A stretch of 33,591 nucleotides of DNA from JADCCX01 sp031372765. GTDB taxonomy: Bacteria > Pseudomonadota > Alphaproteobacteria > Rhizobiales > Beijerinckiaceae. Made by a program: the position numbers and the translations under genes. The notes beneath the pieces were generated by a model. It had not been told where the DNA came from, made no database searches, and saw only the letters and a program-made list of their open reading frames with translations. The DNA lies in contig JANMLW010000214.1 of the NCBI GenBank assembly GCA_031372765.1, forward strand, positions 1 through 33,591. Reading direction: 5' to 3'. Below are positions 1-8,400 of the stretch, piece by piece (within the stretch, counting starts at the first letter, position 1; the number at the start of each line of letters is the position of its first letter).

Positions 1-324
1 TTGCCGCGCCTGGTGCAGGCCCGCCTGATCCAGACCTTCGAGAACACGGGCCGTGCCGCCGTTGGCCGACCGGGGGACCGTTTGTCGGGCAGTTTTTCCC
101 TGCTGATGGACATCCGGGCCTTTGAGGTGCGTGAGACCATGCGGGATGCTTATGTCGAGGTGGCCTGCAAGCTGGTGGGGGCAGGGTCAGGCAATCTTGT
201 TACAGCTCGCCAGTTCAGCGCTTCGGTTGCCGTCGGTGCCATTGAAGGAGCATCCGCAACGCAAGCACTGGATCAGGCCTTGTCCCGCGTCATGGCCGAT
301 ATCACCAGCTGGGCGCAGGTCTGA
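1..324 (+). CDS. ABC-type transport auxiliary lipoprotein (PqiC/DUF330-like), C-terminal part
   Basis: About 107 residues are visible and the frame is open at the left edge, so the TTG at base 1 is probably an internal Leu codon and the gene begins outside the window. The pattern is an RLSG-x-FSLLMDIRAFE strand, then AYVEVACKLV, then a helix ending SRVMADITSWAQV. This resembles the C-terminal half of the auxiliary lipoproteins that accompany MlaE/MlaF/MCE-type lipid ABC transporters, which are thought to act in the periplasm at the outer membrane. The lipobox and N-terminus are missing, so lipidation cannot be checked. The family call rests on remembered sequence pattern. The stop is TGA at 322-324, followed at once by a palindromic intergenic repeat. 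Confidence 0.7.
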   Translation: MPRLVQARLIQTFENTGRAAVGRPGDRLSGSFSLLMDIRAFEVRETMRDAYVEVACKLVGAGSGNLVTARQFSASVAVGAIEGASATQALDQALSRVMADITSWAQV

Positions 325-333
325 GCCCTTCTT

Positions 334-472
334 GATCCTCCCCACTTGGGGGAGGTGGCCTGAAAGGCCGGAGGGGGCTTCGGATCTGTCCGGTTAGACC
401 GTAAGCCCCACCCGTCACGCTACCGAAAGTCTTTTGAGTAGAACTTGCCACCCTCCCCAAGAGGCAGGGATC
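334..472. repeat. Imperfect palindromic intergenic repeat (REP/RIME-like)
   Basis: The ends start with GATCCTCCCCACTTGGGG and finish with CCCTCCCCAAGAGGCAGGGA plus TC. The left arm (334-380) and right arm (402-472) are imperfect reverse complements, with GGGGGAGGTGG facing CCACCCTCCCC and GGGGGCTT facing AAGCCCCACC. The centre is CGGATCTGTCCGGTTAGACC. Elements of this CCTCCCC/GGGGAGG design are common between genes in alphaproteobacteria and are usually non-coding. It lies directly behind the lipoprotein stop codon and may also act as a transcript end. Only one copy is in the window, so its copy number in the genome is unknown. Confidence 0.65.
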
Positions 473-769
473 AGGTGCCAGTCAACGGCAATTTTATACC
501 CTCGAAAAACGTCGGAATTTGTTAACCTTACCATTTTGTTTAACACGGAAACTATTGAAATTGCTGCATATCCATGGTGCCTAAACCGTTAACGGCACCC
601 TTTTAACACCTAATTCATCATTAATATTTTCCCGGGGGTAACCCTACCCCGCTCGTAACCATACTTCCTAACGGTTGTTTACTGACGCTGCGTCACTTTG
701 AGCCCGTCAAGCCGGTACAGAACGTATCCGGCGCCCCAAAAGGGGCACAAGCGAAACAGGAGTTTCACA
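473..769 (+). promoter_or_regulatory. Flagellin 1 promoter and leader region with TTAACC boxes
   Basis: This gene-free stretch is AT-richer than its surroundings. It holds several TTAA-containing boxes, including GTTAACCTTACCA (521-533) and GTAACCATAC (655-664). The first 13-mer recurs exactly upstream of the third flagellin gene (23380-23392, minus) and the second is a near match to GTTAACCATAC upstream of flagellin 2 (21380-21390, minus). TTAACC half-sites are typical of CtrA-controlled promoters in alphaproteobacteria, although the exact TTAA-N7-TTAA spacing was not found. No -24/-12 sigma-54 promoter was seen. Whether CtrA or another regulator binds is inference. Confidence 0.45.
733..746 (+). 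promoter_or_regulatory. Hairpin in flagellin 1 mRNA leader
   Basis: GCCCC (733-737), loop AAAA, GGGGC (742-746): a perfect 5-bp stem that ends 11 nt before the AGGAG ribosome-binding site at 758-762. Its place next to the ribosome-binding site makes it a candidate control element, possibly for FlbT, which is encoded in this window and acts on a flagellin mRNA leader in Caulobacter. Function is inference. Confidence 0.4.
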
Positions 770-1729
770 ATGTCTATTTCTCTCTCGGCTTCCCTTCGTA
801 GCGGTGTCAACGCGCTCCAGGACATCGAAAGCGTCTTTGCAATCACCAATAACCGTTTGCAGACAGGCAAGAAGGTCAACTCGGCCCTCGACAATGCGAA
901 CAGCTATTTCCAGGCCGCCGGTTTCCGCAAGGAATCACGCGACCTGAGTGGTCTTCTCGAGAAGCTGATCCTCGGTAAGAACACCATCGACAAGGCTGCC
1001 AAGGCTCTCGACGCTTCTTCCAAACTGGTTGAATCAGTACAGGCGCTTGCCCGTACGGCTCTTGCTTCAACCGACAGCGCTACCCGCAACCGTCTTGGTG
1101 CCGATATCGCAGGCCTTCTGACCCAAGGCACAAGACTGATCCGCGATTCAGCCTTTGACGGAAAGGGTGTTCTGGTAACAGATTCGACTACCGGCGTCGT
1201 TGTGGCTGGTACTCTTACGGCACCCGTCAAGACAGCAGGCACACTGACACTCCAGACAAGCACGGATGCAACCAACTTCACCAGCATAGTGGTGAACCCT
1301 GCAGACGTCCGTTTTGGTTCGACAGTAGCAGATGGCGGTTTGGGTCTTGGTGTAGCGGCAAACGGTTTCACACTGACTGGTGTTGGTACATCGGCGGCCT
1401 CGTTCGCCGCCACTGCAGCAACCACCTTTGACGTTGGTGTTGCCGGTGATGCAAACTTGAACGCCTTGCTGACAGCCTCCACAACGGCTCTCAGTGGTCT
1501 TCAGGCCCGTGCCGCCGTTGTTGCAACACAGGCATCGGTTGTTGATATCCGCGTTCAGTTCAACAAGGACAGCTCACGCATCCTGAACTCGTCCGCTGAT
1601 TCACTGACCCTGGCTGATATCAACGAAGAAGGTGCAAACCTGACAACACTGCAGACACGTCAGCAGCTGGCTGTTCAGGCCCTGTCGCTCGCTTCACGTT
1701 CGGACCAGGCTATCCTGCGTCTGTTCTAA
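770..1729 (+). CDS. Flagellin (paralogue 1)
   Basis: This 319-residue flagellin would be exported by the flagellar type III system and polymerised into the filament. The start is ATG at 770 with AGGAG at 758-762. The frame is open 24 codons further upstream, but that stretch has no flagellin character. The N-terminal D0/D1 region (MSISLSASLRSGVNAL..., with RLQTGKKVNSALDNANSYF) and the C-terminal region (ADINEEGANLTTLQTRQQLAVQALSLA...ILRLF) carry the conserved flagellin pattern. The middle (about residues 140-230) is rich in Thr, Ala, Gly and Val, as expected for the variable surface domain. It stands apart from the other flagellar genes, between a palindromic repeat and a YkgJ-like gene, and has its own leader and terminator, so it is probably transcribed alone. 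Confidence 0.95.
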   Translation: MSISLSASLRSGVNALQDIESVFAITNNRLQTGKKVNSALDNANSYFQAAGFRKESRDLSGLLEKLILGKNTIDKAAKALDASSKLVESVQALARTALASTDSATRNRLGADIAGLLTQGTRLIRDSAFDGKGVLVTDSTTGVVVAGTLTAPVKTAGTLTLQTSTDATNFTSIVVNPADVRFGSTVADGGLGLGVAANGFTLTGVGTSAASFAATAATTFDVGVAGDANLNALLTASTTALSGLQARAAVVATQASVVDIRVQFNKDSSRILNSSADSLTLADINEEGANLTTLQTRQQLAVQALSLASRSDQAILRLF

Positions 1730-1771
1730 GATATTCTCGACCCGTAAATACGGGCCGGAGACAATCACAAA

Positions 1772-1804
1772 GCGCCGCAATCCTCATGGTTGCGGCGTTT
1801 TGTT
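1772..1804 (+). terminator. Intrinsic terminator of flagellin 1
   Basis: CGCCGCAA (1773-1780) pairs with TTGCGGCG (1790-1797) across a 9-nt loop, and TTTTGTT follows. The stem ends 10 bp before the convergent YkgJ-like stop codon. A small CCCGT/ACGGG hairpin lies just upstream at 1741-1754. Confidence 0.8.
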
Positions 1805-1806
1805 GT

Positions 1807-2322
1807 TCAAGGCTTGATCACAACCCGGTAAGTCATGACGCCACCGCGCACATCTCTGCGTATTTCATAGTTCGGCACATCATCCACCTTGCCCGCGATG
1901 ACATCCTCATCGGGTGTCACGATGATCAGGTGAATACGGTCATCAACAAACAGCGTCACGCCGCCGCCAAGCAACTGGCCCGACATGCGCTTAAGACCGG
2001 TGTAATAAGGTTCCTGCTTCCAGGCCGTGCGATGGCCGGGGTCAACCGTTACGGCGAATGTGCCATTGGGCTGATAGTTCATGACAAACTTGCAGGTCTC
2101 TGGCTTCCACTCTGGGCCAAAGTTTGGATCAATCATGTACCGGCAGAAGAATTCACGACAGAATTCCGGGCGCTCAAGCCAGATTCCGCAGCCTTGTCCG
2201 GGCTTGCAATGCTGGCACCATTTGCCAGCCGGCTTGGAAAGCACAGGCACCGGATAGACCTTGCAGCACATGGTGCATGTCCCGCAGGATTTGCCGGGTG
2301 CCGGTGTGCTCATTTCAGACAT
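1807..2322 (-). CDS. YkgJ-family cysteine-cluster protein
   Basis: The protein has a dense Cys cluster near the N-terminus (SCGTCTMCCKV), then WCQHC, GCGIW and FCREFFC, which is the layout of the YkgJ/Fe-S or zinc-chelating domain family (CxxCxxCC). The C-terminal half (FAVTVDPGHRTAW...GGGVTLFVDDRIHLIIVTPDED) has no recognised catalytic motif. Members are cytosolic with no firmly known role. The start used is the ATG at 2320-2322, giving MSEMSTPAPGKSCGTC. The frame also opens at a GTG at 2361 that would add 13 residues, and neither start has a good ribosome-binding site. It converges on the flagellin 1 terminator. Confidence 0.8.
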   Translation of the reverse strand: MSEMSTPAPGKSCGTCTMCCKVYPVPVLSKPAGKWCQHCKPGQGCGIWLERPEFCREFFCRYMIDPNFGPEWKPETCKFVMNYQPNGTFAVTVDPGHRTAWKQEPYYTGLKRMSGQLLGGGVTLFVDDRIHLIIVTPDEDVIAGKVDDVPNYEIRRDVRGGVMTYRVVIKP

Positions 2323-2467
2323 TTTGTAGTCGCATGCCGCAGGAAAATCATCGCAACGCACCCTGCGGCAACATGGTTAATGCAAGGTTTCAATTCTTGC
2401 GTTCGCGCATGGGGTGAGAAGAGTATGGCCCCTTGTCAGCGCAACAATTCCCCGTCAGAAGCACGTA

Positions 2468-3058
2468 ATGTCTGATGATAAGCTCAACACTTACACCCAT
2501 CGTCCCAAACCCTATGGTGGTGGATCTATCTTCACGCTTGGGGAAGACCGGTTGAATATCCTTCAGGGACCGGTGGAGAGCGAGATGCTGTACGGCGATA
2601 TCAAGAGCATCACGCTGGTCTATCGGCCACGCAACTCCACAAGCGAGGGCTATTACGCCACCATCCGCAACGCCAACAACCACACGGCGACGGTGACGAA
2701 CCTTACTTTTCGCAATGCCATGAGTGTGGATAGGCAGGACAGCGAATACCATCGGTTCATGTCAGCGCTGATAGCTTCTGCAGCCAAGGCCAATCCTGCA
2801 GTCGTGCTGCAAGCGGGTCTACCGCGCTGGATGAACATCCTGTCGGCTATTTCGGGAATGGCTGCCATTGGTGCGTTGGTGATGCTGACCTTTAACGCCC
2901 TCATTGCCCGCAATTTTCCCATTGCTTTCCTTATGACTTTGCTCGGCGTCTATTTCAGCTGGTGGATCTGGCGGTATGTCAAGCACAACCGGCCGCAGTT
3001 TTTCAAAGCGGGTGAAATACCGCCTGAGGTGATGCCGCCTGTTGGGAAGAGCAAATAG
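2468..3058 (+). CDS. Uncharacterised two-helix membrane protein
   Basis: This is a 196-residue protein starting at ATG 2468 (MSDDKLNTYTHRPKPYGGG). I do not recognise a named family. Residues 1-115 look soluble, with beta-rich segments (GGGSIFTLGEDRLNILQGP, DIKSITLVYRP, YYATIRNANNHTATVTNL) resembling a PH-like or membrane-associated fold. Two hydrophobic helices follow at about 122-146 and 149-170, and a short polar tail ends PPVGKSK. The N-terminal domain and the tail would lie on the same side, most likely the cytoplasm. A longer reading from 2414 is open, but it lacks a better ribosome-binding site. The gene lies 84 bp before an MFS permease and could share its transcript. Confidence 0.65.
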   Translation: MSDDKLNTYTHRPKPYGGGSIFTLGEDRLNILQGPVESEMLYGDIKSITLVYRPRNSTSEGYYATIRNANNHTATVTNLTFRNAMSVDRQDSEYHRFMSALIASAAKANPAVVLQAGLPRWMNILSAISGMAAIGALVMLTFNALIARNFPIAFLMTLLGVYFSWWIWRYVKHNRPQFFKAGEIPPEVMPPVGKSK

Positions 3059-3142
3059 GGAGTTGCGAGCAGGCAATTGTATTGCGGCGCAATGCTAACA
3101 GACGTACTGTTTTCTGCTTGCCGCTTCCTACTCCTGGTGACC

Positions 3143-4372
3143 ATGCCCCCCGCAAAACAGTCTTTTCTGGAAAATCCTACCGTTTTCCTGATGTCCATCA
3201 ATTTCGTCAACTGGCTGTCTTTTGCCTGCTGGGCGGCCTTGATCAACAATTTCAGCGTTGAAAGTGCCGGATTCACCTTCAAGGACAATGGATTGATGCA
3301 GTCCGTGCGGGAAATTCCCGGGTTTCTGGCTTTCACCGCCATTTTCTTTATCCTGTTTCTGCGTGAGCAAACCTTTGCTTATGTCAGCATGCTTGTGCTG
3401 TGTTTCGGTGTCGCCATTTCGGGCTATTTTCCATCCCTGACCGGCATCCTGATCACCACTTTCATCATGTCGGTGGGCTATCATTATCTGGAAACGATGC
3501 AGCAGTCCTTGGCCTTGCAGTTGCTGCCAAAGGCAACAGCAGCAAAGGAAATGGGCAAGGTTGCAGGCTCCACAGCCGCTGCACAGTTTGTCGCTTACGG
3601 TGGAGTCGCAATTCTGGCGTGGTTCGGTATCCAGAATTATGCGTATCTTTATCTGATCGTGGGTGGTGTGGCCTTGGCTCTTGGTATTCTTGTGGTGCTG
3701 ACTTTCAAGCGCTTTGAGGGGCCGGTTGTACAGCGCAAGCAGATCGTCCTGCGCAAGCGTTACTGGCTTTATTACGCGCTTACCTTCATGAGCGGGGCGC
3801 GCAGGCAGATATTCACGGCTTTTGCCGCATTTCTGCTGGTCAAGACCTTTGGCTATACCATCAGCCAGGTAGCGATGCTTATGCTGGTAACCTCAGGGAT
3901 TAACACCATCCTTGCCCCACAGCTTGGCAGTTACATCTCCAGAAAGGGTGAACGGCCCTCAATCATGTTTGAAAACATCTCCCTGATCGTGATTTTTGCC
4001 GGTTATGCGCTGGCCGCCAATGGAACGCTTGGAGCAGCTGGCATATGGATCGTCGCCGGATTGTTTATTGCAGACGGTGTCTTCACAACTTTTACCATTG
4101 CGCAGAAAACCTACTTCCAAAAAATCGGCGATCCAGCGGATATGGCACCCACGGCAGCTGTGGCCTTCACCATCAATCACATCATGGCCGTTATCATTCC
4201 GGTAATCTTCGGCATTCTGGCCTATCAGAGGCCAGATCCATCAATCATCTTCTGGCTTGGTTGCGGTATCGCGTCCATCTCGCTCAGTCTGGCGTTTCTC
4301 GTGCCACGTCATCCCGAGGAAGGCGCCGAAACCACGCTTCAGCCTGCATTGAAGCGTCAATCAGCTGAATAG
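3143..4372 (+). CDS. Major facilitator superfamily permease
   Basis: A polytopic inner-membrane protein of 409 residues with about 12 hydrophobic segments, starting at ATG 3143 (MPPAKQSFLENPTVFLMSINFVNW). Helices come in two blocks of about six, separated by a basic loop (KRFEGPVVQRKQIVLRKRYW) around residue 215, which is the MFS N-half/C-half layout. The segment LMQSVREIPGFLAFTAIF fits the loop 2/helix 3 region of MFS carriers. Its substrate cannot be told from sequence. The frame is open 22 codons further upstream, but MPPAKQ is the more likely N-terminus. The stop TAG overlaps the base of a terminator hairpin. Confidence 0.8.
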   Translation: MPPAKQSFLENPTVFLMSINFVNWLSFACWAALINNFSVESAGFTFKDNGLMQSVREIPGFLAFTAIFFILFLREQTFAYVSMLVLCFGVAISGYFPSLTGILITTFIMSVGYHYLETMQQSLALQLLPKATAAKEMGKVAGSTAAAQFVAYGGVAILAWFGIQNYAYLYLIVGGVALALGILVVLTFKRFEGPVVQRKQIVLRKRYWLYYALTFMSGARRQIFTAFAAFLLVKTFGYTISQVAMLMLVTSGINTILAPQLGSYISRKGERPSIMFENISLIVIFAGYALAANGTLGAAGIWIVAGLFIADGVFTTFTIAQKTYFQKIGDPADMAPTAAVAFTINHIMAVIIPVIFGILAYQRPDPSIIFWLGCGIASISLSLAFLVPRHPEEGAETTLQPALKRQSAE

Positions 4373-4392
4373 GGGCCTGATTGCCCCTTTTT
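4372..4392 (+). terminator. Intrinsic terminator of the MFS gene
   Basis: GGGGC (4372-4376), 6-nt loop, GCCCC (4383-4387), then TTTTT (4388-4392). The first G is also the last base of the MFS stop codon TAG. The opposite strand has no T-run after the stem, so it serves the plus strand only. Confidence 0.8.
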
Positions 4393-4397
4393 GCGGT

Positions 4398-4718
4398 TCA
4401 GCCCTGTTTGGCAGGTGTTGTTACGGTCAGGCCATCAAGCTCTGCCTTCACCTTTATCTGGCAACAAAGGCGTGAATTGGCCCGGACATCAAAGGCAAAA
4501 TCCAGCATGTCATCTTCCATCGGTTGAGGCTTGCCCACCTTGTCCGTCCAGTCTTCGGAAACATAGACATGGCAGGTTGCGCATGCGCATGCGCCGCCGC
4601 ATTCCGCCTCTATGCCTGGGATATTGTTGCGAATGGCGGTTTCCATGATCGTGGAGCCGTTATCGGCCTCAACAGTGCGTGCCAGACCATTGGCATCGAT
4701 AAACGTGATCTTTGGCAT
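4398..4718 (-). CDS. Adrenodoxin-type [2Fe-2S] ferredoxin
   Basis: A 106-residue cytosolic electron carrier. Cysteines C40, C46, C49 and C86 follow the adrenodoxin spacing C-x5-C-x2-C-x36-C exactly, in the context ECGGACACATCHVYV and NSRLCCQIKV. The acidic stretch MEDDMLDFAFDV (residues 67-78) matches the partner-binding helix of adrenodoxin-like ferredoxins. These proteins pass electrons from a ferredoxin reductase to P450s or to biosynthetic enzymes, and no partner is encoded nearby. The start ATG at 4716-4718 has AAGGA about 7 nt upstream. C44 and C85 are extra cysteines. It is not the IscX/Fdx type of the isc operon as judged by context. Confidence 0.93.
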   Translation of the reverse strand: MPKITFIDANGLARTVEADNGSTIMETAIRNNIPGIEAECGGACACATCHVYVSEDWTDKVGKPQPMEDDMLDFAFDVRANSRLCCQIKVKAELDGLTVTTPAKQG

Positions 4719-4799
4719 CAGACTGTCCTTGGCGGGCGAAACGGCAATTAGCGCGCCTGTTTAGCGAAGCCAGCGCCATCTGGCGAGTGCTCAGAAGGG

Positions 4800-5114
4800 C
4801 TATTCCTGTAAAAGTTGTACAACGGCCTGCTGTGTCTTGTCGCAGAGAAGATGAAGTGTGTGCAATGCAGCACTGTCAGTTGGCATTCTCTCCAGCGCAT
4901 CAGCGGCTTCAGCAAGCTGCGTAGCGCCGATTGCAAGCGCCGAGCCCTTGAGCCGGTGGGCCGTGTCGCTCCGCGCCTGGCCTGACTGCGCGTCAAGCGC
5001 GGCCAGCAAAACGATTGACTGTTCCTTGAACATCAACAGAATCTCGCGTTTGAGATCGGGATCATCGAATGTTTGCTGGTTGAGATGATCAGTATCAATG
5101 ATCGGATTGATCAT
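4800..5114 (-). CDS. Stand-alone histidine phosphotransfer (Hpt) domain protein
   Basis: A 104-residue, all-helical protein starting at ATG 5112-5114 (MINPIIDTDHLNQQTF). The motif TAHRLKGSALAIGA places the phospho-accepting His at residue 53, and the flanking K56 and G57 are the usual Hpt signature. The domain fills almost the whole protein, so it should shuttle phosphoryl groups between a hybrid kinase and a response regulator in the cytoplasm. No kinase or receiver gene is adjacent, so partners are unknown. The frame can be extended 14 codons upstream (to 5156). It is transcribed away from the GPR-like gene, with about 290 bp between the two starts. Confidence 0.85.
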   Translation of the reverse strand: MINPIIDTDHLNQQTFDDPDLKREILLMFKEQSIVLLAALDAQSGQARSDTAHRLKGSALAIGATQLAEAADALERMPTDSAALHTLHLLCDKTQQAVVQLLQE

Positions 5115-5404
5115 GCAGAAAATGGCCTTGCTTGATGGTCTGCGCAAACGCACCATGTGTTACCATGCTTACCATCGCGTTAACGAAGTTTGCGAAAAGA
5201 TTAACGAGTCGTTTGCACGCCACACCTGTTCCCGGTTAAAGAGGAAGCTGGTTTTCATGGATCAGGGCGCTCCTGCGGTATATTCAGGACGAACCTGAAC
5301 CGGATTGACCGGTTTGTTGCGTAAGCCTCGAGCCACCCAGTTGGGTGAGGCCTTCGTCAAGGATCGGTTGATCAAAAAGTGGCGTTATCAGACGAGGCGA
5401 AAAC
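5115..5404. promoter_or_regulatory. Divergent promoter region between hpt and the GPR-like gene
   Basis: This 290-bp gap contains TTAACG at 5180-5185 and again near 5200, a GGTTAAAG near 5235, an AACCGG/CCGGTT inverted repeat near 5298-5314 and a CCACCC/GGGTG inverted repeat near 5331-5347. The GAGG at 5394-5397 is the ribosome-binding site of the downstream gene. The TTAA boxes resemble CtrA half-sites but have the wrong spacing for a full site. No convincing -35/-10 could be fixed by eye. Confidence 0.3.
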
Positions 5405-8400
5405 ATGGCCAAGGCAAACAAGACACCGGACCCTGCGGAAGCTGCGTTCTCGGCGATCGAGGAAGCGTTGAACGGCAAGGCAACAGGGACCGACGGACCG
5501 GTCATGCGGCCCCGCCTGCCCAAGGCAAAGTTGCCCAAAGTCGAGGACGCGGCTTCAAATTTCGACTCTGGGCCAGCGGGTCCATCGGTTGATGCCGCAG
5601 TGTCTGTCCCATCTTTGCAAGTGCCTGTTGCAGCCAACATGCAGGCAACCCCAGCTGCTTCGGCTGCTTTCCCGTCCCCTGTTGCACCATCGCGCCCCGC
5701 TGCCAATGATGACAGGCGCAACTCAGCCATGCTGCTGACGGCCATGCAGGAGCGTCCATCTCGCGGGCCACTGTGGGTTGCGGGACTGTTGTCGCTTCTC
5801 TGGCTTGGACTCGTCGGCTACTTCTCCACGACCACCTACGCTGCACAGATCGAGTTAAATGGCGGTTATCTGGCGCAGGCCAATCTGCCATTGCTGGTTT
5901 CCATTGCTGTTGCCGCCTTGCTGCCGGTCATTTTCATGTTCAGTGTCGCTGGCATGGTTCGCCGTGCGCAGGAGATGCGTATTGCAGCCCGCGCCATGAC
6001 GGAGGCAGCACTTCGTCTGGCGCAGCCTGAGGCCATGGCATCAGAATCCGTCTTCACGCTTGGTCAGGCAATCCGCCGTGAGGTCGCCTCCATGGGAGAT
6101 GGCATAGAGCGGGCCGTGGCACGCGCCAGCGAACTTGAAGCGCTGGTGCACAGCGAGGTTTCACAGCTCGAGCGTTCCTACACGGATAATGAATTGAAAA
6201 TTCGCATGCTTCTTGATGAATTGGCCAGTCAGCGCGATGCCATCAACAATAATGCAGCCTCTGTTCGCACCGCCATCATGGGAGCGCATGAAGCCTTGAC
6301 CAGTGACATGCAATCCGTGTCGCAGCGTATCACCGATTCCGTTTCAGAAGCGGGAAACCGTGTCACCAATGCGCTTGATGAACGGCGTGACCAGATCGCG
6401 ATGTCATTGACCCGCAGTGGCGATCAGATGATCGACCAGATAACATTGCGCTCCTCAGAACTGATTGATCGCCTTGTTACCACCGGAGAAAGCGTAAACG
6501 ACAAGATTGCCGCCACAAGTGCGGATGTCACGCAGACAATCACACAAAGCGGCGCACAGCTTGTGGCTGAAATCGCCGAGCGCGGACAGATCGTTACCCA
6601 ACAGATCGAGCATACGGGTTCGTCCGTGACCAGCCGATTCAGCGAAAGTGCCGAGATCGTCAACACCTCGCTCAACGCCACCGGCAATAACCTTGTGACC
6701 GCCATTGCCGAGCGCTCAAATCAGGTAACGCAGACCCTGGATGAGACAGGCCGTTCGCTGATTGGCGCGATTGGCGACAGTGCCGATCGTGTCACCACAT
6801 CATTGAACGACACAGGAAATACGCTCATCAGCTCCATCACGGAGCGTTCTGAGCTTGTTACACAAACACTGGATCAGACCGGCCGCTCGTTGATCGACGC
6901 CATCGGCGAGCGAGGCACGGAGGTGAGCACCACCATGCGCTCCACGGGCGAAGCGCTGGTGATCGAGCTTGGCATTCGCGGTGCCGAAGTGACCCAAAGG
7001 CTCGAGGAAACAGGCTCGCGGATTGCTGAAACGGTGACATCCCGTGGCGATAGTCTTGCTACGCGCCTTGTCGAAACCAGTGACCGGATCAACAACTCCA
7101 TCACAGTCCACGGCAAATCACTGGAGGACAGCATCGCCGCGACCGGACAGGAAGCCGCAACGCTCATCTCGCAGCAGGTCGTGCATGCGCGCACGGCCTT
7201 TGAAGGGGCTGGGCAGGTTATTGCAAATGTCATCGACGGACGCAGCATGCAGGCTGAAAGCATGCTCAAGGACCATGCTGATGAGGTTGAAGGCCGTCTT
7301 AACACACATGCCGATCAGGTTGTTTTCCGCCTTGGTCAAACCGGCAAGGACATCGTGCTTGCAATTGCCACCCAGGGTAACCGCGTTAACGAAGCACTGG
7401 CTGACAATGCCCGTGGCCTCTCCAACACGCTGGAGCAACATGCGGTTGGCGTCACCAACCAGCTGCGCAATTTTGATGAAACCGTAGGCGCACGCCTGCA
7501 AAGCGTGGAGAATGTCGTTACCATTCACGGTGATGCGCTGGTTGACCGACTTGGTGCACGCACCGATGAAACGGCAATGACACTGGAAGCGCAGATCAAT
7601 GCCTTTGATGCCCGTACTGCCGAGCGTGCGGCGATCATCTCTGGTTCGTTCCAGGAACTCATTACCCGTGTTGACACAGGCCTTGAGCGTCGCAGTCTGC
7701 AACTGAATGAAACCCTGTCGCAGCGCACGATTGACCTGGCCAAACTGATGGGTGAAGGCAGCCGCGACATTACGCGGGCGCTGGAAGAAAAAGCCGGCGA
7801 GATTGACCGGACGATCAATGAGCGGTCACTGGCCATGGCCGACCAGCTTGGCGCGCGCGCAGAGCAAATCAACACCATCCTCACGCTCAAGAGCGAGCAT
7901 ATTGCTGGTGTGCTGGCTGACAAGACGAGCGAAATAAACGATACGCTTGGCAACCGTGCTGCAGAAATCGCCAATACGCTCGATACGCGTGTGACTGATT
8001 TTGAGGACCGTGTGGTCCGTCGTCTCGACGGTGTGTCAGAAGTCATCGACCAGAAGGGCATGCAGATATCGGCTGCTCTTGTGCAGCGCACGGAAGACCT
8101 CAACAAGCTGTTCATAGAGCGTGGTGCTAACCTCGTTGGTGAAATGGGCGCGCGCGGGGAAGCCATTGCCCGCGAAGTGGCGGATGTCGGCGAGGCGGTG
8201 GTCCGGACCATCGAATCCCGAGGTTCTGCCATTGCCGATACCATCGAGCGCAATGCTTCTATGGTTGCCAACCTTGTTGAAACCCGTGGTGGCGAAATGA
8301 CGACGCGGATTGACGCCTCGACGGAGGCATTCCGCTTGGTGATTGGCGAGAACGCCGAGAAATCGGTTGCAGGCCTAACTACAGTGCATAAGTTACTCAC

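Noticed and set aside
698..769. 24-codon N-terminal extension of flagellin 1 (ATG at 698)
   Set aside because: It has no flagellin pattern, and AGGAG with ATG 770 gives the conserved MSISLSASLRS start.
1786..2475. 229-codon plus-strand open frame over the YkgJ-like gene
   Set aside because: The opposite strand encodes a clear Cys-cluster protein with family motifs; this frame also starts within the terminator of flagellin 1.
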